Part shown: positions 30,144-36,796 of the stretch, one piece after another
How positions within the stretch are numbered: position 1 is the stretch's first letter
Layout of the letters: every line of letters begins with the position of its first letter
IMG/VR virus record: IMGVR_UViG_3300020195_000087
Span: 1 to 36,796 of that record
Length of the DNA: 36,796 nt
Source: a virus
Strand: one strand, 5' to 3'
Translations under genes and position numbers: made by a program
The notes under the pieces: model-generated
Seen by the model: the letters and a program-made list of their open reading frames with translations, nothing else
Told to the model about the DNA's origin: nothing
The model's database searches: none

Positions 30144-30337
30144 CACTTGCCCTTTATTTTAAAAATGACTTTGTCTTTGTAAATATCCAGGTAGAAAAAA
30201 GACATAAAGATAAGCATTAATGGGCCTAACAAAATTGATAAAAGTAAATCACCCAGGGATAAGCGCTTGCTCTCAAACGTATGCAACACTAAAAAAACAG
30301 ATATGCAGCAAAAATGAATTATAAAATAAGTGGTCAT
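30143..30337 (-). CDS. small membrane protein, 64 residues
   Basis: Two hydrophobic segments: residues about 1-20 (TYFIIHFCCISVFLVLHTF) and 27-50 (LGDLLLSILLGPLMLIFMSFF), with a charged loop between and a basic C terminus. It probably inserts in the inner membrane as a hairpin. Role unknown; superinfection exclusion or a second holin are possible. It overlaps the previous gene by ATGA. Confidence 0.65.
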   Translation of the reverse strand: MTTYFIIHFCCISVFLVLHTFESKRLSLGDLLLSILLGPLMLIFMSFFYLDIYKDKVIFKIKGK

Positions 30338-30501
30338 TTAACTTGCCACTTATCAATATCTTTTTCTTTCATTTCAATTAAAATTTTAGACATTAATAGT
30401 TGCATGGATTTAGCAACGTCTTTGATATAACTGACTTCTTTTTTAATCTGCTCAATATCCTCAAAAAGCTTAGATGCTAAATCTTGTTTTGATGACTCCA
30501 T
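30334..30501 (-). CDS. small coiled-coil protein, 55 residues
   Basis: ATG 30499-30501 lies 32 bases inside the 294-residue gene, in another frame, and the stop overlaps the next start (ATGA). The protein is one long charged helix (DLASKLFEDIEQIKKEV, MQLLMSKILIEMKEK), so it may oligomerise. Not recognised. Confidence 0.6.
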   Translation of the reverse strand: MESSKQDLASKLFEDIEQIKKEVSYIKDVAKSMQLLMSKILIEMKEKDIDKWQVK

Positions 30502-31354
30502 CTATGCCCTCCCATGATTTTTTTACCGGATGTTCTGGATGCTTAAAGTATAAAAAAGCTAAATACTCAAGCGGCCTATCAGTCTGAAAGCGCCACTTTA
30601 AAATTCGATAACATATTTTAAATGTAACCCTTGACCATAGTGATTTTTCCATTGTGCATAGGCATCTTATCGCCATCAATATTTTACCGTCTGTGTGAAT
30701 ATGCTTTATGCGCTTAGGCCATTTACGCTCTTTGATTAATCGCTGAAAACACTCTCCCAGTGACGGCCTTACTTTGTACTTTTTGAGACAAGATAAGATT
30801 TGAATCGAGGAGAGTAACGGTAAGCAAGCGCGGCCAAGAAGAAGATAGGCACCAGTGCCACCGTAAACGCAAAATGAAATAAGATCCCTGGGATGTAAAA
30901 AACGCTTCCAGCTAGGATTTTCAGGTGATCGGTTATCATATCGCCAGAAGTTTTTTTTGCCATAATTAAATATCTCCAAGTGAAACTCAGTGTTTAAAAA
31001 TTTAGAAAAAAAGAAAATCGCAGTCATATTGTCGTGGCTTATATGCCTTATGGTTTCTTTGTCTTTCCATAAAGATTCTTTCCCACCTCTGTCATACAGG
31101 CCCTTTATCTTGACCTCATTGCCATCTACGTCTAGGCGATAAGATTCAATTTTCTTAACCGCTGTTCTAAACCACATGAGTTCTTTATAAGTAATTTGGC
31201 TTTTCATCCCTAGACCTAAAAGGTACTCGACTAAAAAAAGTATTGAATTTTCACTTTCACGCGGCCGATTTTGAATCTCTGGGGTATGACCAGGGTTGGT
31301 ATCAATGCCATAATCTTTATTAGTCCACTCAAGGTAAATCTGCTCTTTGTTCAT
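30470..31354 (-). CDS. hypothetical protein, 294 residues
   Basis: Not identified. Soluble-looking, with SHDNMTAIFFFSKFLN, then HPRDLISFCVYGG, then a hydrophobic stretch and HTDGKILMAIRCL, a set of blocks I recall vaguely from other phage hypothetical proteins. The conserved His/Asp positions (HDN, HPRD, HTDGK) could be catalytic or metal-binding, which is speculation. It overlaps both neighbours (ATGA upstream, 32 bases downstream). Confidence 0.6.
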   Translation of the reverse strand: MNKEQIYLEWTNKDYGIDTNPGHTPEIQNRPRESENSILFLVEYLLGLGMKSQITYKELMWFRTAVKKIESYRLDVDGNEVKIKGLYDRGGKESLWKDKETIRHISHDNMTAIFFFSKFLNTEFHLEIFNYGKKNFWRYDNRSPENPSWKRFLHPRDLISFCVYGGTGAYLLLGRACLPLLSSIQILSCLKKYKVRPSLGECFQRLIKERKWPKRIKHIHTDGKILMAIRCLCTMEKSLWSRVTFKICYRILKWRFQTDRPLEYLAFLYFKHPEHPVKKSWEGIDGVIKTRFSI

Positions 31355-31566
31355 AAATCTACTTTTGCAAGAATATCCCGCTTTATCATGGCCATTGCAT
31401 ACCTAGCGATTGCTCCTCTGTCCCCTAACAATTTTTCAGTGTCATAATTACCGTAATAATTAAGAGAGCTGATACATTGCAGCCAAGTATTCACTGGGAC
31501 TTTCACGAACTCCTCGCCGTCACAAAGGAAGAAACTTATACACGGCAAATCCTCTGCTTGTCTCAT
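31351..31566 (-). CDS. hypothetical protein, 71 residues
   Basis: Not recognised. Mixed alpha/beta; contains CISFFLCDGEEFVKVPV and a helical C terminus (GAIARYAMAMIKRDILAK). The start overlaps the previous stop and the stop overlaps the next start (both ATGA). Confidence 0.55.
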   Translation of the reverse strand: MRQAEDLPCISFFLCDGEEFVKVPVNTWLQCISSLNYYGNYDTEKLLGDRGAIARYAMAMIKRDILAKVDL

Positions 31567-31775
31567 GATCTAAAAACCAGAATTTTTCTTAGGCGCTCAA
31601 GCTCAACTAAGGCGAGTCCAATTTTCTCCTCGAAGTCTTTATTTTTTGCTTCAAGGATATTATTTATCGCCTGTATATCTAAGTCCTTCGCCCTTAGCCT
31701 TCTCATCTCTTGTTCGCCTATTTTCATCTGATCTTTCAAGTTTACAATCTCATTTAGCAAGTGATCTTGATGCAT
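31563..31775 (-). CDS. coiled-coil protein, 70 residues
   Basis: Almost entirely helical with leucine/isoleucine heptads (LLNEIVNLKDQMKIGEQEM, IQAINNILEAKNKDFEEKI). It starts 26 bases inside the helicase gene and probably oligomerises or binds the helicase. No family recognised. Confidence 0.6.
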   Translation of the reverse strand: MHQDHLLNEIVNLKDQMKIGEQEMRRLRAKDLDIQAINNILEAKNKDFEEKIGLALVELERLRKILVFRS

Positions 31776-33297
31776 CTAACCCTCCTGATATCTTATTTAT
31801 TTCAACAACGCTCCAATAACCTTCTCTTTTTTGAACAGTGATAGATAGATCATTGCCACTAATTAATCTAAAATCATTGTCAAATTCTTCCATAGAGCGC
31901 CATGATTTTTTCATGTAATACTTTTTAACCGGGATCATCATTGTGTGAAAGGTTATTACTTTGCAGCCGTTGCCACTGGCGCTTATATAATTAAGATCAA
32001 TCGAATGACTTATAACTTTCAATTCTTTCTTATTCACCATTACAGGGGTCTGCCCTTTGTCATATGCTGAAATTGTTAATTGGCCTATTTTGTCTATGAG
32101 TTTTATCTCTCTTTGATGCCCGCATTCTGCGCAAGGGAATTTAAAAATAACAGCTTCACATTTATCACACTCGAGACAGGCCCTTACGCTTTCCGACCTT
32201 GACCCCTTGGTTCTTATCTTTGGATTATTTGGATCTCCTAGCGCCTGTACTGCCCCGCCATAATCCAAGACTAGACAGTTTCTTTTCCCTTCAAACAATC
32301 TTAAACCTCTGCCGATTAGCTGAACATATAACCTAGGCGATCTAGTAGGCCGCATGATAACTACACAATCAAGTGGCGGAAAATCAAACCCCTCTGACAC
32401 CATGACCACAGAAGTAATATGCCTGGTCGTATTAATTTCAAAGCCTTTAATTAGTTCTTGTGAGTTCTTTAATTTTGAGTGGACGATATCGCATGGTTCA
32501 TAAAGTTCAATCATCTCTCTTACTTTCTCAGCATGTTTGATGCATGTGCACGCCCATATAATTTTCTTGCGGTCGACCATGCGAGACAATGCATCTTCCA
32601 CTTGTGATTTAATAATAATTTCATCTTGAGTAAGCTTAATAATATCCCGCTCTTTAAAATCACCTCGCGAGAGCTTAAGCCCAGAAGTGTTGAAGCTCCC
32701 TTTGACCGACCTGAAAATAGGCGGGACTAAATAGCCCTCTTTAATAAGAAAATTTAACTCAAGCTTAAAACTTGGACCGTTTAGCGGTATGCCTTCGCTA
32801 CCATAGATCATCCCGCTATCAATAAAATCACACCTCCACGGAGTGGCGGTAAACCAGCAAAATTTTGTCTTAGGATTTACCTCTAGTGATTTAATAAACG
32901 CATGGTATTTTTTAGCGCCTATGAAGTTATGCGCTTCATCAATAATGACAATATTATAATCTTTGAACTCACTTGGGTTATTGATAACTGAATCAATGCT
33001 TGCTGTGGTTATCTGCAAATTGTTATTTTTTTCAATCGACCCGCAATAAATACCTACCTCGGTCCCGGCTATCTCTTTAATTTTCTCATTAGACTGATCG
33101 ACTAATTTAATTCGGTTGAGAAGAACCAGCGCCTTAAGTTTATCCTTGTGTAAATCAAGCCCAAGTTTAAGCATGTGCGCGAAAATAACCGTCTTGCCTG
33201 ACCCCGTGGGCATGACGGCCAAAGCATGTTGAGAAGTTTTCAACTGACTGAAAACCTCTCTAATGCAATCTACTTGATAACCTCTTAGAATGGACAA
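31750..33297 (-). CDS. SF2 DEAD/DEAH-box helicase with zinc-binding region
   Basis: A 515-residue protein. Walker A is PTGSGKT (30-36), motif II is DEAH (120-123), motif III FTATP (149-153) and motif VI QLIGRGLR (326-333), so both RecA-like halves are complete. A cysteine cluster at 374-392 (CxxCxxC, CxxC) follows, probably binding zinc. This type of helicase remodels branched or duplex DNA in phage replication and recombination. It overlaps the DUF669 gene by 13 bases. Confidence 0.88.
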   Translation of the reverse strand: MSILRGYQVDCIREVFSQLKTSQHALAVMPTGSGKTVIFAHMLKLGLDLHKDKLKALVLLNRIKLVDQSNEKIKEIAGTEVGIYCGSIEKNNNLQITTASIDSVINNPSEFKDYNIVIIDEAHNFIGAKKYHAFIKSLEVNPKTKFCWFTATPWRCDFIDSGMIYGSEGIPLNGPSFKLELNFLIKEGYLVPPIFRSVKGSFNTSGLKLSRGDFKERDIIKLTQDEIIIKSQVEDALSRMVDRKKIIWACTCIKHAEKVREMIELYEPCDIVHSKLKNSQELIKGFEINTTRHITSVVMVSEGFDFPPLDCVVIMRPTRSPRLYVQLIGRGLRLFEGKRNCLVLDYGGAVQALGDPNNPKIRTKGSRSESVRACLECDKCEAVIFKFPCAECGHQREIKLIDKIGQLTISAYDKGQTPVMVNKKELKVISHSIDLNYISASGNGCKVITFHTMMIPVKKYYMKKSWRSMEEFDNDFRLISGNDLSITVQKREGYWSVVEINKISGGLDASRSLAK

Positions 33298-33752
33298 TCT
33301 ATCTCCTGTACTGGCGCAGCGGTAACATTATCAACTTTTTGTACACGCGCTTTGTACTTGAGAGTCTCGTTCGCTTTCCCGTATTTTCTAATTTCATTCG
33401 TGTCAGAGTATTCAGTCTCTTTAATGGTTAAATAAACATTGAACTCAAGCCCTACGATATCGGCGGGGTCATTGATCATGGTTTTATTCGTGCCAGAAGC
33501 GACTATCATTTGCTTTAATTGCTGATATCCAATTTCAACCGCTTTGGGATTCTTGTTAACCACATTATATCTGGCCCAAACTTTACGACCTTTATAATCT
33601 TCGCCGACCACGTTACACTCCGCCTCAATATAAGCGCCTGTACCGTCTTTGGTTTTCTTAAGTTCTGCTTTCTGAACCTGAACAGAATAAGTCCCCTCTG
33701 GTAGAGGTGAATAATTCGCGACTTCAACTTTCGATAGATCAATTGATTGCAT
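33285..33752 (-). CDS. DUF669-type single-strand DNA-binding-like protein
   Basis: A 155-residue protein. PEGTYSVQVQKAELKKTKDG and a beta-rich core with GRKVWARYNVVNKNP match DUF669 phage proteins, thought to be single-strand DNA-binding or recombination factors. The tail ends EIDCPF, very like the acidic tip of bacterial SSB (DDDIPF) that recruits partner proteins. It sits between the Sak4-like ATPase and the helicase, a usual trio. It overlaps both neighbours by about 13 bases. Confidence 0.8.
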   Translation of the reverse strand: MQSIDLSKVEVANYSPLPEGTYSVQVQKAELKKTKDGTGAYIEAECNVVGEDYKGRKVWARYNVVNKNPKAVEIGYQQLKQMIVASGTNKTMINDPADIVGLEFNVYLTIKETEYSDTNEIRKYGKANETLKYKARVQKVDNVTAAPVQEIDCPF

Positions 33753-34458
33753 TTTGTGCTCCCTGTATTTTAGTTATGATCTTTGTAAGATCAGGTTGTT
33801 CAAATAAATCTAATTTTCCCGAGCGGTCTTTGGCAATAATCCCTTGGTGTCCCGATGTAATTATTTTACGAACCAGTTTACCTTCATCATCGGGCATCAC
33901 TTTTAAGTAAAAAACTTCATCAAGTAGTGCTGGCAATCTATGAGCTATTTTCCCATTGATATCAATGCCGGTGAAACGCCTACCTGATTCGTCTTTGTCG
34001 ATAGAGTCTAATGCCAAAAAAATGATATTGTATTTTTTATAGTCTCTAAGCGTTTTAATTAAGTCCGTCATGCGGTCGTTATATTCTCCCCACATTTTAA
34101 AACCGCTAGATTCATCGTATTTCGATTTAAGGTACTCGACTAAATTTTGTGCGATCTCTGTCAGAGAATCAAAAACGAGGTTGTCATATTTGCCATTTAG
34201 TTCTGGAAATACATTGGCCAAGAAATGCATTAATTTTTCAAATCTTTGCACTCTACTTAAGCTCTTTCCATTTTTATCTACCGTACCGTCGTAGACGTCG
34301 ATAGAAAATCTGGCCAAAGATAACAGACCATTTTCAGCATTATAGATAAGTGTTTTACCTGGAAGTGTACTAATCAAGGTTGTCTTGCCCGACCCTGACT
34401 CGCCGAAAATAATTGATGTAATACGATTAGACGAATCCGTCTTGGTTGTGGTGAACAT
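33739..34458 (-). CDS. Sak4-like RecA-fold ATPase
   Basis: A 239-residue protein. Walker A is GESGSGKT (19-26), the Walker B aspartate is in NLVFDSLTE (D97), and DKDESGRRFT and LPALLDEVFYL follow, as in phage Sak4-type single-strand annealing ATPases (AAA_24). It promotes annealing together with the single-strand-binding partner encoded next. It is the first gene of the leftward operon, with GGAG before ATG 34458. Confidence 0.85.
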   Translation of the reverse strand: MFTTTKTDSSNRITSIIFGESGSGKTTLISTLPGKTLIYNAENGLLSLARFSIDVYDGTVDKNGKSLSRVQRFEKLMHFLANVFPELNGKYDNLVFDSLTEIAQNLVEYLKSKYDESSGFKMWGEYNDRMTDLIKTLRDYKKYNIIFLALDSIDKDESGRRFTGIDINGKIAHRLPALLDEVFYLKVMPDDEGKLVRKIITSGHQGIIAKDRSGKLDLFEQPDLTKIITKIQGAQNAIN

Positions 34459-34507
34459 AAATTTTACTCCTGTATAAAATTATTACTGAAACTTTTTTTG
34501 TGTTTAC

Positions 34508-34537
34508 TTTATACAATCTTAGGATTCAAATTGTAAA
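34508..34537 (-). promoter_or_regulatory. leftward early promoter
   Basis: On the - strand TTTACA, an 18-base spacer, then TATAAA; the start would be about 50 bases before the Sak4-like gene. The elements GTTTAC/GTAAAC and TACAAT/ATTGTA in the same stretch make it partly palindromic, so a regulator could bind here. Confidence 0.65.
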
Positions 34538-34541
34538 CCTT

Positions 34542-34574
34542 AAAAAAATAAAGGGGCCGTTTAGGCGACCCCTT
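34542..34574 (-). terminator. leftward rho-independent terminator in the divergent region
   Basis: On the - strand AAGGGGTCG pairs with CGGCCCCTT (nine pairs, one G-T) around CCTAAA, followed by TATTTTTTT. The stem is at 34551-34574 and the T run at 34542-34550. It stops leftward transcripts just before the leftward promoter. Confidence 0.75.
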
Positions 34575-34608
34575 CACACAAAAAATTCCAGTAAAACAGG
34601 AGTGTCTT

Positions 34609-36693
34609 ATGTTCGAGTTCTACGCGCCTAAGTATATAGAAAATTCTTACTTTGTCATCCCCTTAAATGGAAAATTTCCAATTTTACCCGAGTGGCAAAT
34701 ACCCAAAGATTTAAACACTTACGAAAATATTTACTCTACGCACCAAGGATGTAACATCGGGTTACTAACCGGAGTGCATAATGGAATAGTGGCATTAGAC
34801 ATTGATTCTGATAGCAGCGTTTCATTGTGCCCAGAGTCTCCCGTGGTTAAGAAGGGCGCTAGGGGTGAAACTAGATTTTTCAAATACAACGGCGAGATAA
34901 CCTGTAAAAATGCTGAATTAAAATTAGACCTTTTATCGACCGGAGCGCAGACGGTTTTACCGCCATCAATCCACCCAGTTATTAATAAACCGTATATATG
35001 GACAAGAGGGTCACTTCTAGAAATAGACAAAGAAGATTTACCGATTATTCCGGTTGAATTTTTAGCAACATTTTTTAATGGATCTTCTAAACTTTCAAGC
35101 GGTAGGCACGACACTCTCTTGAGTATTTGTTTTGCAAAAATATCAAGAGGAGATGGCTTTAATGAAACCGTCGATGAGATCTTACGGTACGACCAAGAGG
35201 CCCACCATGGGCATAAAGACGGCCAATACTTTTTAGATAACTCAGAAGGGCATAAAGGCAAAGGACGATCAGCGGCCGAAAATATGGTGAGGTCATGCAC
35301 TAAGACGGTCTCGCAAAAAGAAGTCAAGCATACCCAGCGTATAGAAATAAAATTAAATCAATTGAAAGATAATCCGGTTTCAAAGGTCGTTGTAGAAATG
35401 CCTGCGCCTCATGGCATTATTAAAGATGTCTATGATTACGTATTGTCTATATCAAACAAGCCTAGGCCGAAGTTCGCCATGGCCTCGGCACTGGCCTTCG
35501 TTGGAACTATCTTGTCCAATCGGGTTAAGCTGAATAAAACCACTCCGAATCTTTATCAGATTTTAATTACCGATTCAGGTCAAGGTAAGGATGTCCCCTT
35601 AAAGACGCCAAAGAATATCTTCCTGGAATGCGGTATGCAAAGACTAGTAGGTCTAGAGCATTACAGGTCGGATAAACTTTTTGTCTATGACCTCCCCGAA
35701 CAAAGAGAAAGGCTAGACACGGTCGATGAGATATCAAAGTTGTTTAAAACGCTTAAGAGTCATTCTTCTTTTAGTTCAAATATCGCCGAGATGATTACCG
35801 AGGTATGGGGATCTTCAATAGGGTATTTCAAGGGGTTCAAAGTAGGGGGAGAAAGTATAGGCGCTTGCTTCAACCCATGTGTTTCAATCCTTTCTGCCAC
35901 CACTCCAAGCTCTTTTCAACAGCATTTTACGGTAGACCAAATCATGCAAGGCTTTGGCGCGAGGTTTCTTTATATTTTCGACGATGAATCGGTAGACATA
36001 AGAAGGGCCAAAGAAATACCTATACCGCAGTCGATCAAAGATTTCTGTAAGTTTTGGAATGACGTACCGAAAGACAAGGAGATTTATCCGGCCACGGACC
36101 TAGGTCTTTTCAAAATCGACCTAAAAGAAAAATGCAAGACTCCCATCACAGAGATAGACCGCCCACTACCGCAAGAATGTGTCGTTACAGAGCAAGCGGA
36201 TAAGCTAATGCTAGAATGTATGCACCACTACGATAGAAGGGGCAGAGACAAGAATAACGGCGTTTTAAACCCCATATTACAAAGGTGCGCACAGCAAATA
36301 GATAAAATCTCGATTATAAGCGCTGTAGCAAGAAGACCTGACTCGAAGACTCCATTAATTGACGCGAAAGATGTTGAGTTCGCCAAAGGTTATGTCGACA
36401 TGTGTCTAGAAATGACTACTGTCTTTTTGGCCGAGCATCTGCCACAATCGAAGTTTCATGGAGATGTTACTAAGGTTTTTAATATCATCAAGGATGCAGG
36501 TCCAGATGGTGTTACGAGGTCTAATCTGTCTAATATCGCTTCAAGTCGCTTTGGGATTAACCGCGATCAGCTATATAACAAAGACAGGGGCATCATCGCC
36601 CAGCTATTAGAGCAAGAGAGCATTGCCAGCTTAAGGAAAGAGGGCAAAACAAAGCCGACGGAAATATACGTCGCTTTAAAATCTCCAAATTAG
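34609..36693 (+). CDS. PrimPol-DUF3987 primase/helicase-like replication protein
   Basis: A 694-residue protein. Residues 1-155 form an archaeo-eukaryotic primase (PrimPol) domain: ALDIDSD (D64, D66) and STGAQTVLPPSIHP with His122. Residues about 285-570 fit DUF3987, a helicase-like ATPase: PNLYQILITDSGQGKD carries a degenerate P-loop near 322-327. The last 82 residues are the winged-helix-like domain duplicated at 265-636. Such fusions start and unwind phage replication forks. A good ribosome site (AGGAG) precedes ATG 34609. It faces away from the leftward operon across 150 bases. Confidence 0.85.
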   Translation: MFEFYAPKYIENSYFVIPLNGKFPILPEWQIPKDLNTYENIYSTHQGCNIGLLTGVHNGIVALDIDSDSSVSLCPESPVVKKGARGETRFFKYNGEITCKNAELKLDLLSTGAQTVLPPSIHPVINKPYIWTRGSLLEIDKEDLPIIPVEFLATFFNGSSKLSSGRHDTLLSICFAKISRGDGFNETVDEILRYDQEAHHGHKDGQYFLDNSEGHKGKGRSAAENMVRSCTKTVSQKEVKHTQRIEIKLNQLKDNPVSKVVVEMPAPHGIIKDVYDYVLSISNKPRPKFAMASALAFVGTILSNRVKLNKTTPNLYQILITDSGQGKDVPLKTPKNIFLECGMQRLVGLEHYRSDKLFVYDLPEQRERLDTVDEISKLFKTLKSHSSFSSNIAEMITEVWGSSIGYFKGFKVGGESIGACFNPCVSILSATTPSSFQQHFTVDQIMQGFGARFLYIFDDESVDIRRAKEIPIPQSIKDFCKFWNDVPKDKEIYPATDLGLFKIDLKEKCKTPITEIDRPLPQECVVTEQADKLMLECMHHYDRRGRDKNNGVLNPILQRCAQQIDKISIISAVARRPDSKTPLIDAKDVEFAKGYVDMCLEMTTVFLAEHLPQSKFHGDVTKVFNIIKDAGPDGVTRSNLSNIASSRFGINRDQLYNKDRGIIAQLLEQESIASLRKEGKTKPTEIYVALKSPN

Positions 36694-36796
36694 ATATAAA
36701 AATAAAAAAAAAAATTAAGCCCCCCTCTTCAACTTCAATTAAGCATTGATCTTAACTCATTGATATTCCGTAGAGTGTACTATTTCGGTAGAGAGG
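36694..36796. other. right-end non-coding region
   Basis: No gene. An A-rich tract (36701-36715) is followed by a CCCCCC run. Near the end AGAGTGTA (36772-36779) is the reverse complement of TACACTCT at 11-18, and GTAGAG occurs twice here (36770, 36786) and again at 31. Such words could belong to a packaging or replication site if the ends are adjacent, but the evidence is thin. Confidence 0.4.

Noticed and set aside
34731-35327. Antisense ORF of 198 codons within the primase gene
   Set aside because: It lies opposite the well-supported PrimPol domain and has no ribosome site or recognisable motif.
1-36796. tRNA genes, integrase, repressor or lysogeny module
   Set aside because: I looked for cloverleaf-like arms, a tyrosine or serine recombinase and a divergent repressor pair and saw none. 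The only candidate regulator is the 55-residue protein at 1659.

Overview
The window looks like a complete or nearly complete genome of a tailed double-stranded DNA phage with siphovirus-type gene order, about 36.8 kb and AT-rich. The head-to-tail order is classic: small terminase, large terminase, portal, two morphogenesis genes, scaffold, major capsid protein with a strong terminator, decoration-like genes, connectors, tail tube, tail chaperones with a -1 frameshift, and a 689-residue tape measure. A Gram-negative host is suggested by Shine-Dalgarno starts, an M15-type endolysin without a wall-binding domain, and a probable lipoprotein overlapping a small lysis gene. CTA leucine codons and CTAG/GGCC tetramers are frequent by eye, which argues against an enterobacterial host. 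I cannot name the host. No integrase, excisionase, tRNA or CRISPR array was seen, so there is no evidence for lysogeny.

Layout. 1-264: non-coding left end. 265-1826: short rightward accessory genes behind two sigma70-like promoters that share an almost identical spacer. They encode a winged-helix paralogue of the primase C terminus, two paralogous acidic proteins, a hexapeptide-repeat beta-helix protein and a probable ribbon-helix-helix protein. 1859-3957: RusA-type resolvase, ParB-like protein and a D12-class adenine methyltransferase. 3996-9711: packaging and capsid genes up to the capsid terminator. 9724-16936: head decoration, a permuted papain-like enzyme, connectors, tail tube and tail chaperones. 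16911-26680: tape measure, distal tail, hub and modular fibre genes. 26690-28218: lysis cassette, ending in a large hairpin.

28280-34458 is a single leftward operon of 17 genes, nearly all joined by ATGA, TGATG or TAATG overlaps. It starts at a promoter near 34.5 kb with a Sak4-like ATPase, a DUF669 protein with an SSB-like tip and an SF2 helicase. Small genes follow, and then the most unusual locus: five tandem paralogous mini-genes (28691-29580). Their conserved ends flank a hexanucleotide tract encoding Ser-Arg/Ser-Trp/Ser-Gly dipeptides. The array lies between a conserved-looking 109-residue protein and an 81-residue protein with a cysteine cluster and a MbcA/ParS/Xre-type antitoxin-like domain. 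34609-36693 encodes a rightward PrimPol-DUF3987 primase/helicase. Its C-terminal winged helix is about two-thirds identical to the protein at 265-636, so the two window ends may be neighbours on a circular or concatemeric map.

Working together: the right-hand genes replicate and recombine the DNA, RusA resolves branched intermediates, and the methyltransferase probably marks phage DNA. The terminase fills heads assembled on the scaffold, and the tail and lysis genes complete the particle and release it. The variable array, the G8 tract inside the methyltransferase, and the Leu-Glu-Arg repeats in the same gene suggest that slippage or recombination diversifies several loci.
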